Shown one piece after another: positions 40,901-48,754 of a DNA stretch of 64,000 bases (positions within the stretch are counted from its first letter, which is position 1; each line of letters starts with the position of its first letter). The notes below the pieces were generated by a model. It was not told the origin of the DNA, did not search any database, and saw nothing but the letters and a program-made list of their open reading frames with translations. This stretch comes from Solwaraspora sp. WMMA2065 (GTDB taxonomy: Bacteria > Actinomycetota > Actinomycetes > Mycobacteriales > Micromonosporaceae): contig NZ_CP128361.1 in assembly GCF_030345075.1 (NCBI RefSeq), positions 248,001 to 312,000 of the forward strand, written 5' to 3'. The translations under genes and the position numbers were made by a program.

Positions 40901-43507
40901 AATGACGTCGTCACCGGATGACAGGTGGCGCAGGCACCGGATCCCGTCCGGGCGATACTCCGGCCCCAGTTCGGTCAACAGCCGCGCGGCCTGAATGCGA
41001 TTGTCGTCCTCGATATTCATCTCGGACAGGAAGTACGCGCAGCGACCAGCGATTTCGGCCCGGCAGGTCTGGTCGACGGCGAGCATGGTCTCCGCTGTGT
41101 CGGTCAGCTCGTAGACGTTGAGATCCGGTTTGTCGAGGGTGAAGCGAAGCTCGGCGAGGATCAGCTGACGGGATGCGTCGTCCCACTCGGCCAGGGCCTC
41201 CGCCGCCACCCGTCGTTCGGATGGTTGCGCGGCGACATCGCCGAGGGTTTCCCGCATGACCTGGAGCGCCCGGTCCCTCGGGTCGCCTTCCCGGTCGATG
41301 AGGTGGCTCGCGACGTCGACCCGCTGCGAAATGGTGCCGCTGGCCGTCGTCAGTGCGTCCGCGAGCAGCCCGGCGAGCTCCGCCTCCTGGGTTGAGCCGA
41401 TGTTCTCCAGGGCGATCACCGAGGTTAGCCGCGCGGTCAGCGAATCGCCCCCGCCTGCCTGGGCCAACAGTTCTGCCTCCAGGGCCGGCCGTCGTGAGCG
41501 ATCCCGGTCGGCGAGCAGGGCGGCTAGCGCGGCCCACGCCGCCGAGCCAGGCTCCGCGAACTCGAGGTATCGGGCGAGCCAGCCGACGAGGACCGGCGTG
41601 ACCGGAAATCGGCGTAGTGGGGCGACCAGTTCGACCGCCCCGGGCGGTGAAGCCCCCCACAGCTGGTCGGAAAGCGAGTCCAGGCAGGCGGCGAGCTGCC
41701 GGTCGGTGGCCGCAGCACCCTCGGCGACCAGCCGCACCGCGGCGGCCCGGTGGGCGGCCCCGCCGCTGAGCAGCCAGCTCAGCAGGTCCCCGTCCTCTGG
41801 ATGGAACCTGGTCCACCTGATCAGCACCGCCATCGCGCCCGGCTCGTTGCGGACGGCGAGGTGCAGCGCGCGGCGCCATCCCGTGTCGTCCGCGTCGAAA
41901 CGGTCCGGCAATTCGGCGGCGAACCGCCGGGCGGCGAAGTGCTCGGCGAACGTCAGGTGGATGAAGTCCGGTCCTGCGTCCCGGCGGCTGAGCAGTCCCG
42001 TGCTGAACAGCACCTCGGAGACGAGTTCCGCCATGTCCTCGGGCGGTCTGCCGCTGACCGGACCGGCCTCGCGGCGCAGCCACTCCATCGCGGTCAGGAC
42101 CAGCGAGCGGCGGCTGCGCACCCGTACCACCGCGAGTTCTTCGACCAGATCGTCCGTGCGGTCGCAGAGCGCGGCGACCAGTTCGGAGTTGTTGCGGTCA
42201 CCGTCCAGTGCGGCGGTCAGCGCGGTGCGGGCCGAGTTGCGGCGGGCCGCGTTGTGCTGCCGGAGCCAGTGCAGGCAACGCTCGTAGAGGTCGTGGCGGT
42301 TGCGCGGCAGGCGGGAGTCGGGATCGTCCGCGTACACGTTGATCGCGATGGTCGCCATCAACGGCACCGCCGCCATTTCGTGCAGGCCGGCTGACGCGAC
42401 CTGAGACAGGAAGCCAGCGGCCTGGTCGGCGCCCTCCGGCGACGGACCGAACCAGCGGTGGGCGAACTCGGCGAGCATCCGTCGGTCGAACGGCAGCAGT
42501 GTGTAGTGGCCGATCGCTCCGGCGCCGAGCATCGCCGTGGCGTGCCCGACCAGCGGCCGGGTCGTGATCAGCAGACGCCACGGCCGATCGGCGGCGGCCG
42601 TCCATCCGGACAGCACCGCCATGAAGGTCTCCCGCTCATCGCTCGGGACCTCGTCCAAACCGTCGATCACTATCAGCCACTCGGTGCCGTCGACCGGACC
42701 GGCGAGCAGCGCCGGATCGACCGAGTCGCGGGCGGCCATGCCGAGGCCCTGTGACGCGGCCGCCGCCAGTGCTTCCGGCCACTTCCGGCCAGCGTGGGCG
42801 GCCAGCGACCGCGCCGTGACCAGCAGTGGCAGTAAAGGCTTAGCGGTCAGCCGACGCCCGTGTTCGTCGGCGTGCAGCCAGGCCCTGGCCAGCTGACGAC
42901 AGATCTGCGCCGCCGTGGTCGACTTGCCGGTGCCGGGGCCGCCCTCGATCAGCAGATGACGGTGCTGGTCGAAGACCTTTTCCAGCGGCCGGCGCACCGG
43001 GATCACCCGGGGGCGCTCGTCGAACGGAAGGAACAGCCGCTCGTCGGCGAAACGGCTCAGCCGACGCCGCCGTTCGTCGGCGCGGCTCTCGGCGGACTGT
43101 GGCTGTTCCACCCGCTGCTGAACGTAGACGGTGGACACCTCGTTCCGCCGGTTGCGCAACAGCCGGCTCGGTGACAGGTCGGCGGCGGCCTCGATGTCCT
43201 GGAGCAGCCGCCATACGTCGTCGCGCAGCGGACGGCGGCCCCAGGCGGTCCGGTGTCGCCGGGTCCGCACCGGTGACGTAACCGTCCGGCCCTGACGCAC
43301 AGCGATCACGGCCGCGCCAAAGGCGAGGACCCCGATGAACATCGCGACGACGCTCGCGAGCTGATCGGCGCGCTCCAGGCCGAGGCGGCTGAGGATTACG
43401 GCGAGGCCGCCCAGGAAGAGTGCGGTGAGGGCCAGGATCCCGGCGGCGATGAGTCGTCCGGACGAGGGGGTTCGCACTCGGTCATCATCCCAAGCGAACG
43501 CACCCAT
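37919..43507 (-). CDS. membrane-anchored NACHT STAND ATPase with ~1300-aa helical repeat domain
   Basis: 1862 aa. Two N-terminal helices (about 17-40 and 50-70) anchor it in the membrane. A NACHT-type P-loop module follows: Walker A GGPGTGKST (189-197), Walker B LIVIDGLDE (278-286, the extended NACHT acidic box), sensor ITTRP (314-318), and the winged-helix end FIHLTFAEHFAA (515-526). Residues ~530-1862 are alpha-helical with many HEAT-like units (for example LRHLSSGDDVIPYIRTQAAVSLARVG). No nuclease, TIR or protease effector is visible, so the membrane helices may be the effector. Codon GC falls visibly in the middle (about 39.6-41 kb), a sign of transfer. STAND proteins of this shape include antiviral Avs/bNACHT systems. 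Confidence 0.85.
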   Translation of the reverse strand: MGAFAWDDDRVRTPSSGRLIAAGILALTALFLGGLAVILSRLGLERADQLASVVAMFIGVLAFGAAVIAVRQGRTVTSPVRTRRHRTAWGRRPLRDDVWRLLQDIEAAADLSPSRLLRNRRNEVSTVYVQQRVEQPQSAESRADERRRRLSRFADERLFLPFDERPRVIPVRRPLEKVFDQHRHLLIEGGPGTGKSTTAAQICRQLARAWLHADEHGRRLTAKPLLPLLVTARSLAAHAGRKWPEALAAAASQGLGMAARDSVDPALLAGPVDGTEWLIVIDGLDEVPSDERETFMAVLSGWTAAADRPWRLLITTRPLVGHATAMLGAGAIGHYTLLPFDRRMLAEFAHRWFGPSPEGADQAAGFLSQVASAGLHEMAAVPLMATIAINVYADDPDSRLPRNRHDLYERCLHWLRQHNAARRNSARTALTAALDGDRNNSELVAALCDRTDDLVEELAVVRVRSRRSLVLTAMEWLRREAGPVSGRPPEDMAELVSEVLFSTGLLSRRDAGPDFIHLTFAEHFAARRFAAELPDRFDADDTGWRRALHLAVRNEPGAMAVLIRWTRFHPEDGDLLSWLLSGGAAHRAAAVRLVAEGAAATDRQLAACLDSLSDQLWGASPPGAVELVAPLRRFPVTPVLVGWLARYLEFAEPGSAAWAALAALLADRDRSRRPALEAELLAQAGGGDSLTARLTSVIALENIGSTQEAELAGLLADALTTASGTISQRVDVASHLIDREGDPRDRALQVMRETLGDVAAQPSERRVAAEALAEWDDASRQLILAELRFTLDKPDLNVYELTDTAETMLAVDQTCRAEIAGRCAYFLSEMNIEDDNRIQAARLLTELGPEYRPDGIRCLRHLSSGDDVIPYIRTQAAVSLARVGEEHWPEVVEAICRALYDSGRSTRGFVPYWLLRKIERDLRDRIADAIETLTGESTLDTAEVSRIRASAVDLDPRFQPDADDVLRAAAGCSWAVKETTSLIALSSDCSLPVAAEFDRQLKQLLASPEVDLPDETVRATARSIHAYRPDPVVESLLQGLMIGSSTRAQARIDAALALMDNPLHSAAATKAILDVHVPPWQRWQLFNAYSGLVSRHASALGVLETYARDPHIETAYRVDVIPLLIDRAPQRAAEWLALLRDMLAERTNDLQDRRSIAIRLAENRAVADAVQVLELAASDVYAPNVERVNALAWLAQTETNGTSRYDAGLLSFFSDRYEPIEYRVQALQVLLRHGDDRHVPPLQLADDLLWTKVPSVYDAQRTAEILFRTQWGRDTAVQRAIGDLLLRSLTRRYPLGGYVSPETVRRLARIDGAETAVRAALAARPPTTAAVTTAVMAFPEEESAALTGIQRILDEPAATPEDRAQVLELQLDLSPAHRIPAIEILHAALRPPGDDLVPPPIDPVDAARLLYQVVHSRAEAGAALATATGDNKETWRRRREARAILAKDGGPHGLRHADLSFLAESCDERLSLADRCAALVRRAGEVPGTLADTLDRLRSMLTAADNRTARTTVQLAMVTVDPEQDEPLTELLALLTASDTPFGTVIEIVQTLAAGTPVQRLRAGLAMEEILERSELTPARRAALLALLARMLPGTVHRVVTEATSIATDPDLPPFVRIRAATILLGLGSGAAARPAHDVLHDLLDNPGTPGYLRVLAGQTLLDAPGPRRAETRARLLVLDAAPDDRLAAAVAVLRTDGPEPAVRLCPREPSASMRMRELLALPGAKPYTILTAARALGGTGVWADRAAAATTMRQLADNPATHPYVRFMALAAIPEMDFAEAGTCARRLLAVITDAGSPLNHRRWAAEALAKTARSHQRTARDALQTLDGDHLDPRARRRLHRSVASIANGSGWIPQQGDRS

Positions 43508-43581
43508 CAGTGTCCGTCACTGAGCAGCAGCGCGGACCGTACGAATGATCCACTCCATCAGCCGTATAGCGGCGGCGGCGA

Positions 43582-43932
43582 TCAGCGACCTTTGTCCTGG
43601 CGGCTGCGCGCCAGGAGGTAGCCGGCGTAGGCCGCCAGCGCCACGGCTGCCAACGCCGCAGGCGGGCCGATCAGCGCGCCGGCCCGCTCACGGGAGCCCA
43701 TCACGGCTCCGAAGGAACGGTCAGCCATCACCGACCAGCGGGACCGCCAGGACAGGGCCGACCCGATCGAGAGCGCGGAGCCGACGGACAGCACCGATCC
43801 TGCGGAGCCGACGCTGCCGACGGAGGCGATCGAGCCGACGCTGCCGATGGACAGCACCGAGCCATGGGATCCGATCGACAACAGCGAGTCGGTGGACCAC
43901 AACGACAGCCATGACGAGCCGGTAGCTTTCAT
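43582..43932 (-). CDS. small Ser/Gly hexad-repeat membrane protein
   Basis: 116 aa. Residues about 8-62 are a repeat of Ser-Val/Ile/Leu-Gly-Ser units (WLSLWSTDSLLSIGSHGS, VLSIGSVGSIASVGSVGS, AGSVLSVGSALSIGS), followed by WRSRWSVMADRS. One helix (about 87-106: LIGPPAALAAVALAAYAGYLL) and a basic end follow. The regular Ser spacing suggests a stacked beta-coil like pentapeptide or glycine-serine solenoids. It ends 74 bp before the STAND start, in the same direction, so the pair may be one operon. No named family. Confidence 0.65.
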   Translation of the reverse strand: MKATGSSWLSLWSTDSLLSIGSHGSVLSIGSVGSIASVGSVGSAGSVLSVGSALSIGSALSWRSRWSVMADRSFGAVMGSRERAGALIGPPAALAAVALAAYAGYLLARSRQDKGR

Positions 43933-43956
43933 GGGGAGAGTATGCGCCCCCTGCTT

Positions 43957-44239
43957 TCACAGGTCGTCGGGCAGGACCCGGAACGCCGTGTGCCCGCTCA
44001 ATGGACGGATGGCCCGAAAATCCCGCCGATCCAGTGTCAACACCGCATCCGTCTCGTACTGCTCGGCAACCACGACATTCACGGCGTCCGTGAGATCCAG
44101 GCGCAGTGCCCACGTACCGTGACTGGACGGTGCGGGCTCCGCGCAGCACGGTCGCGGTCACTTCCGGGACCAGGACCCGCAGGTTTCGCTCCTGCCCCAG
44201 CAGCCAGTCCTGCACAGCGTGGGCCGTCTCGCGGTCCAC
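43957..44239 (-). pseudogene. frameshifted PIN-domain (VapC-like) toxin remnant
   Basis: Two frames must be joined: DRETAHAVQDWLLGQERN, LRVLVPEVTATVLRGART and QSRYVGT, then (shift near 44110) LRLDLTDAVNVVVAEQYET, DAVLTLDRRDFRAI and LSGHTAFRVLPDDL before TGA at 43959-43957. The LTLDRRDFRAI...LP ending is diagnostic of VapC-type PIN toxins. The N-terminal Asp-bearing strand is missing, so it is inactive. Confidence 0.7.
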
Positions 44240-44286
44240 GTGCCGAGTGGCTGTGTTGGCCGACGGCTGACGCTGACGGTGACGAC

Positions 44287-44311
44287 GGAACCCCGGCTCC
44301 CCCGGGGTTCC
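44287..44311. repeat. hairpin between PIN remnant and yoeB
   Basis: A perfect 10-bp GC-rich inverted repeat (44287-44296 with 44302-44311) with a 5-nt loop, in non-coding sequence downstream of yoeB. It may be a yoeB-operon terminator although no T-run follows. Confidence 0.6.
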
Positions 44312-44422
44312 GTCGAGCCCTGTCGCGTCGGGAGGTGTGGGCTCACCCGCGACGACATCCGCACCATCAACAGGTGCTGGAGGCTGCCGTCAGCGCGCAA
44401 TGCCCGGCTGGGGCGAGACCGG

Positions 44423-44446
44423 TCAGTCGCTGTAGTGGTACCGGGC
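44423..44446. repeat. 24-bp direct repeat, right copy (3' end of yoeB)
   Basis: It covers the codons for ARYHYSD and the stop of yoeB, identical to 37836-37859. A copied gene 3' end is the usual footprint of site-specific integration, but conserved protein sequence plus GC-biased codons could also preserve it. Confidence 0.8.
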
Positions 44447-44686
44447 CTTAATGATCTTCACTTCCTTCTCGTCGGCCCGGTACACGAGGCGGTGTTCGTC
44501 ATCGATCCGCCGCGACCAGTAGCCGGTCAGGTCGCCTTTCAGTGGCTCCGGCTTGCCGACGCCGGCGAACGGGTCACGCTGGATCTCGCCGATCAGACGG
44601 GTGATCCGGCGCGCCTTCTTCCGATCCGAGGCGAGCCAGAAGAGCAGGTCCTCCCATGCGTCGGGATCAAAGTTGACCCCCCTCAC
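44423..44686 (-). CDS. yoeB: YoeB-family toxin (Txe/YoeB mRNA interferase)
   Basis: 87 aa, standard length. Ribosome-dependent endoribonuclease of the RelE fold. Conserved active-site residues align with E. coli YoeB: Glu47 (KPEPLK), Arg66 (EHRLVYR), His84 and Tyr85 (ARYHYSD). GTG start overlaps the antitoxin stop (GTGA). The last 24 bases recur as a direct repeat at 37836-37859. Confidence 0.93.
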   Translation of the reverse strand: MRGVNFDPDAWEDLLFWLASDRKKARRITRLIGEIQRDPFAGVGKPEPLKGDLTGYWSRRIDDEHRLVYRADEKEVKIIKARYHYSD

Positions 44687-44958
44687 TCCTCGCCCCCGGC
44701 CATCTCCCGTAGCTCATCCATGGTCCTGGCGATCGAGGGGCCGCCCGCTCGGTCCCGGGCGACGGCCTCCATGAGCCGCCTCGCGTTCGCGGGAGACCGG
44801 AGCAGGTACACGGTCTCTTGCCAGGCGTCGTAGTCCTCCGCCGACATGAGCACCACGTCCCCGCTGCGCGAGCTGATGCGTACCGGGTCGTGGTCGTCGT
44901 TGACCCGCTCGATGAGGGGGAACAGGCGCTGCCGCGCTTCGCTTGCGCTGATGGACAT
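44683..44958 (-). CDS. yefM: YefM/Phd-family antitoxin
   Basis: 91 aa. N-terminal Phd/YefM DNA-binding domain ([28 protein letters not shown], then [22 protein letters not shown]), with an acidic C-terminal toxin-binding tail ([14 protein letters not shown]). The ATG follows GGAAGGAG at 7 nt. It forms a module with yoeB (4-bp overlap). The operator region upstream has four GTAC cores. Confidence 0.93.
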   Translation of the reverse strand: MSISASEARQRLFPLIERVNDDHDPVRISSRSGDVVLMSAEDYDAWQETVYLLRSPANARRLMEAVARDRAGGPSIARTMDELREMAGGEE

Positions 44959-44977
44959 GGTTGCGCTCCTTCCAGCC

Positions 44978-45020
44978 AGTACAGGAATACCGTACCATTG
45001 TCGTACCTAAAACCTGTACG
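44978..45020 (-). promoter_or_regulatory. YefM operator/promoter region with four GTAC cores
   Basis: GTAC occurs at 44979, 44992, 45003 and 45016, at 13/11/13-bp spacing, including AGTACA and TGTACG. This matches the TGTACA-core repeats known for YefM autoregulation in E. coli. The region is AT-richer than its surroundings and lies 20-62 bp upstream of the yefM ATG. Confidence 0.6.
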
Positions 45021-45164
45021 ACTTTGGTCGCTGAATGGCGAAGCGCGCGGCGGATGCCGGGCTGGCGTCGAGGATGCGTACGAGGCGGCGCTTCAGGCAC
45101 CAAACCCGGCGATAGCGCAGCGTGACGGTTAGCCAACCGGGCGACGTGCTTGCGTCGTCGAGGG

Positions 45165-45851
45165 TCAGTTGCCGGTGCCGAGGTTGGCCATCATCGCGGC
45201 CGGGTAGCGGTCGCCCCGTGCCGAGCCGGCCGGCACGGCCTTCTCGATCTCGGCCAGGTCGTCCGCGGAAAGCACCAGGTGGGCGGCGGGCAGGGCCTCG
45301 GTCAATCGATTGCGGGTACGGGCGCCGACGAGCGGGACGATGTCGCCGCCCTGAGCCGCCACCCACGCGATCGCCAGCTGAGCCACGGTGCAGCCCTTCG
45401 CCTCGGCCACCCGCCGCAGCGCCTCCACCAGGGCCAGGTTGTGTTCGACGTTGTCACCCGAGAACCGTGGCATCCGGCGGCGGTGGTCACCCGGTCGCGC
45501 TTCGACATTCTGCCAGTGGCCCGAGATCAGGCCTCGGCTCAGGACGCCGTACGCGGTCATCCCGACGCCCAGCTCCCGCAGCGTCGGCAGCACATCGGCC
45601 TCCACCCCGCGCGAGATCAGCGAGTACTCGATCTGCAGGTCGGCGACCGGGTGCACGGCGTGCGCCCGGCGGATCGTCTCAGCGCCCACCTCGGAAAGTC
45701 CCACGTGTCGTACGTACCCGGCTTCGATCATGTCTTTGATCGCACCCATCGTGTCCTCGATCGGCACCTCCGGGTCCAGTCGCGCCGGCCGGTAGATGTT
45801 GACGTAGTCGACACCCAGCCGGGTCATCGCGTTGACGAAGACGAGGAGCAT
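45165..45851 (-). pseudogene. 5'-truncated aldo/keto reductase
   Basis: From an internal ATG, 228 codons cover the second two-thirds of an AKR barrel: TRLGVDYVNIYRPARLDP, YVRHVGLSEVGAETIRR, QIEYSLISRGVEADVLPTLR, the NADPH segment VPLVGARTRNRLTEA, and the end helix. The first ~110 residues, including the catalytic Asp/Tyr/Lys, are absent and the upstream DNA is unrelated. It is therefore a remnant. Confidence 0.75.
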
Positions 45852-46049
45852 GATCCTGATCGGCTGCGAGAAGTCGCGCGGCCGGGTAGGACCCGCGAAG
45901 CAGGCGCCAGATGACCCGGCCGGCAGGGCCGCACGAGGTCTGTCTGCAGCCCGACCAGCCTCGATCAGTAGATCAGTTGAGAGGTTTGAATGTATCGATA
46001 ACTGCCGGTAAGGTCGTGCTTGCATGTCGTTACCGAGATGGGAGCATCT

Positions 46050-47336
46050 GTGAGCAAGATCAGAAGCATCTTGGTAGGGGGCATCATCGTCGCGTTGGTC
46101 GCAGCCGTGCCTGCGCCAGCCTCGGCAGAGCCTGGGAAGTCGGAGGTGTCTGACATCGCGCCGGCGATAGAACCGGCCACAGACGAAGCGCACAAGTACG
46201 CCCAGCTCTTCGCTCGCCAGGAGAAACTCAACGATGCGGCTGACGCCATCCGGGTGGCAGCCGGCGACCTGGCTCTGTCGGGTTTCGCTGGTGACCGAGT
46301 TGATCCCGCCGCCAACACCCTGACTGTTTACTGGCACGGTGAGCTGACAACGGCGGTCGAGATCGTTATCGCGAAGGTGCGCCGGGCTGGAATTGACGTC
46401 GAGGTGCGGGCCGCAGCCTACTCGCTGCACATCCTCGAAAAGGAGGCTGACCGTCTCGCGGGACAACAATTCTCGTCTGGCCGCGTCGTGCTCGTCGGCC
46501 CGGCCCCGGACGGCAACAGCCTTGAAGTCGGTGTCACACTGGCCGACGGCGACAGGCGCGCATCTACCGATCTGCGCCAGGTGTCTGACGAGCTAACCGG
46601 TAGCGTGAAACTGGACGTGTCGCTCGAGTCGCCCGCCGAATTTACGACCCGGTTCGCGGACACCCAGCCCTACTGGGGTGGCGCGCTCATCCTGAATGGC
46701 GGTGCCTGTACCTCAGGCTTCGGTGTACGGGGCAACAACGGCGCAGCCCGCTACCTGCTCACTGCGGCGCATTGCGGTGCTGGGCAATGGCGAACGGGCA
46801 ACGGCACCGTGATCGGCAACACCCTCTCCAACACGACGGTCGAGTACGACGGCATGCTGATCCTCACCAACGCTGGCTACAGCGTGTACGAGGGCCCATC
46901 CTTCGCCAGCGGCGACACCAACACGGGTCGCAACATCAGCGCTGCGTCCACCAACCACGTCGGCAACCTCGTCTGCTCCGGTGGATCCTTCTCCGGCTCC
47001 GCCTGCGGCTGGACCGTCCAAGCGCTCAACCAGACCCTCACGCCCATCGGCGGACCCACGATTCGAGGCTTGGTCCGAGCTGAGGGCGCGAACCGCGTCG
47101 CCGCTGTCGGCAACGGCGACAGCGGCGGCCCGGTCTATGTGCAGTCCGGCAACAGCGGCACGGCCCGCGGCATCATCAGCCTACGCTCGGCGAACCGCGA
47201 CGAAATTGTGCCCTGCAGCGGAGTACCCAGCGGAGACATCAACGATCCCAACTCCCGGCAATGCTCGTGGAAGTGGTGGTACGTCGACATCAACGAGCAA
47301 CTTTCCCGGCTCAGTGTGAACTTCCTCACCCCCTGA
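46050..47336 (+). CDS. secreted trypsin/alpha-lytic-type serine protease with propeptide
   Basis: 428 aa. Signal peptide (SKIRSILVGGIIVALVAAVPAPASA), a ~190-residue propeptide, then an S1 catalytic domain with ARYLLTAAHC (His), YDGMLI (Asp) and GNGDSGGPVY (Ser). Cys pairs suit the bacterial alpha-lytic/streptogrisin group. The GTG at 46050 is chosen because GGGAG precedes it by 5 nt and it begins the signal peptide; an upstream TTG frame extends further. Base composition is visibly less GC-rich than neighbours. Its transcript ends at the 34-nt palindrome shared with the convergent lipoprotein gene. Confidence 0.88.
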   Translation: MSKIRSILVGGIIVALVAAVPAPASAEPGKSEVSDIAPAIEPATDEAHKYAQLFARQEKLNDAADAIRVAAGDLALSGFAGDRVDPAANTLTVYWHGELTTAVEIVIAKVRRAGIDVEVRAAAYSLHILEKEADRLAGQQFSSGRVVLVGPAPDGNSLEVGVTLADGDRRASTDLRQVSDELTGSVKLDVSLESPAEFTTRFADTQPYWGGALILNGGACTSGFGVRGNNGAARYLLTAAHCGAGQWRTGNGTVIGNTLSNTTVEYDGMLILTNAGYSVYEGPSFASGDTNTGRNISAASTNHVGNLVCSGGSFSGSACGWTVQALNQTLTPIGGPTIRGLVRAEGANRVAAVGNGDSGGPVYVQSGNSGTARGIISLRSANRDEIVPCSGVPSGDINDPNSRQCSWKWWYVDINEQLSRLSVNFLTP

Positions 47337-47345
47337 CATTATCGT

Positions 47346-47888
47346 TCAGCTACTGGTCGGTCCGGACGGAATTCCGTCCGGACCGACCGAGAAAGGCGCG
47401 AACTCAGCCGAGCCCCGTTCCACCACGATTGGCTTCCGATAATGGTCAGATAGTCTCTCCGCCTCACCTGCTGCCCCATCCACCGTCATCACCAGCACAG
47501 CTGAGCCGTCGGGCGACGGACCCGCGCCAGAAACAGCGATACCTTCGCTGCGCCAGTACTCCACATCGGCCATGACCTGCTCGGTCAACACCAGCATCTC
47601 CTGCTCCGAGAGCCGGGCGTCCGCGAATCGGATGTCGACGTTGGCGAACCGATTCCGGACCACCACGTCGAGATCGCTGCCCGGCTTACGATAGACGGTC
47701 ATCGTCCCGGCGGGCTCATCCAATATGATACCCGCATACCATCGTGCGTACCTCGTGCGCAGCAAATCCTCTACCTGCTCCGCAGCTTGGTCAGGCCTGG
47801 CCCCACCAACGTCGTCTCCCACGGCGCACCCAGTAGCGGCCAGCACCACGGCGACAACCAAGGCCAAGATTCTAGTCTTGCTGGGCAC
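47346..47888 (-). CDS. secreted lipoprotein of unknown function
   Basis: 180 aa from the GTG at 47888 (GAGGAGAAG upstream). Signal peptide with lipobox LAATGC, then a ~155-residue domain (VEDLLRTRYARWYAGIILDEPAG, MLVLTEQVMADVEYWRSEGI). No enzymatic motif. It is convergent with the S1 protease gene and its last codons lie inside the shared terminator palindrome. Its propeptide-like partner relation to the protease is possible: both have similar 'TVYW/TVYR...' strand-helix segments, by eye only. Confidence 0.75.
   Translation of the reverse strand: MPSKTRILALVVAVVLAATGCAVGDDVGGARPDQAAEQVEDLLRTRYARWYAGIILDEPAGTMTVYRKPGSDLDVVVRNRFANVDIRFADARLSEQEMLVLTEQVMADVEYWRSEGIAVSGAGPSPDGSAVLVMTVDGAAGEAERLSDHYRKPIVVERGSAEFAPFSVGPDGIPSGPTSS
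47355..47388. terminator. bidirectional 34-nt palindromic terminator
   Basis: Perfect 15-bp arms (47355-47369 with 47374-47388) around AATT. It lies between the stop of the S1 protease gene and the stop of the lipoprotein gene, overlapping the latter's final codons. Confidence 0.85.
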
Positions 47889-48144
47889 TACGCTTCTCCT
47901 CACTACACGAGTACTACCTCTCGCATTCGACGCTGCACGGGCTGCCCGGGTTCCCGTCCTGCTGCATCCCATGGGTCCTCGCATGGGGACGGTGAGCGCG
48001 CGGTGGGTCGGCGGATTGAAGCAGGCACAGATTGTCTTTGTCGACCATCACGGTTGGCGCCACGTCGTCGGACACACCCTGGGCTCCCGGGAGCCGGCAC
48101 GGACACTTCGCTGACGGCCTGAGCCGTCCGGCCGGCGATCGACG
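47889..48144. other. 256-bp intergenic region
   Basis: Between the lipoprotein start and the stop of a GNAT gene, both leftward. A 14-bp perfect palindrome (48082-48095) is the only structure seen. One open plus-strand frame crosses it but has no recognisable protein character. Confidence 0.4.
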
Positions 48145-48717
48145 TCACCGCAGATCGAGCCGCATGAGCACCCGCGCGAACCCGGCGAGTACCGAGGCGG
48201 TGTCGGCTACCTTCACGAAACCGGCGTGCTCGAAGGCCGCGCGGGTACCGACATAGGCCATCGTGAGGTCCACCTTTTCGCCACTGTTGTCGACGGGGTA
48301 ACCCTCGATCGCTGGCGCGCCGCGCTCGCGGGCGAAGGCGACGGCACCGGCGAGCAGGTGGTGCACGACACCCCGCTTGCGGTGGCCCGGCCGAACCCGG
48401 AAGCACCACACGCTCCACACATCGAGATCGTCGATGTGCGGGATCCGCCTGTTGCGCGCGAAGCTCGTTGCGGCTCGCGGGTGCACCGCCGCCCAGCCGA
48501 CGACCTCGTCGCCGTCGTAGGCGAGTACTCCGGGAGGTGGATCGAGTCCGACGAGTTCGCGCACCCGCTCACCGCGCATCGGTCCGCGCAGCAGCAGGTT
48601 TTCCTTCGAGCCGATGCGGTAGCTCAGGCACCAGCACACGTTCGCGTCCGGTCGCTTCGGGCCGACGACAGTCGCGACGTCCTCGAACACCGTCGCCGGG
48701 CGGACTTCGATCGTCAT
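48145..48717 (-). CDS. GNAT-family N-acetyltransferase
   Basis: 190 aa. Acetyl-CoA motif in WCFRVRPGHRKRGVVHHLLAGAVAFA, preceded by DEVVGWAAVHPRAATSF and followed by the end helices (AAFEHAGFVKVADTASVLAG). The N-terminal CWCLSYRIG segment is typical of the 'GNAT with VCWCLSY' subgroup of actinobacteria. ATG at 48717 begins MTIEVRP; a longer frame upstream is unlikely. Substrate unknown. Confidence 0.85.
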   Translation of the reverse strand: MTIEVRPATVFEDVATVVGPKRPDANVCWCLSYRIGSKENLLLRGPMRGERVRELVGLDPPPGVLAYDGDEVVGWAAVHPRAATSFARNRRIPHIDDLDVWSVWCFRVRPGHRKRGVVHHLLAGAVAFARERGAPAIEGYPVDNSGEKVDLTMAYVGTRAAFEHAGFVKVADTASVLAGFARVLMRLDLR

Positions 48718-48754
48718 GACGCCTACCCTGCCACCGTCCACCGACACACGGCGG

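Noticed and set aside
45007-45366. Possible small minus-strand gene ending at 45007
   Set aside because: Most of it is antisense to or out of frame with the AKR remnant; the basic tail alone has no recognisable family.
47725-48114. 129-aa plus-strand frame between lipoprotein and GNAT genes
   Set aside because: It begins antisense to the lipoprotein signal peptide and has no signature or ribosome site.
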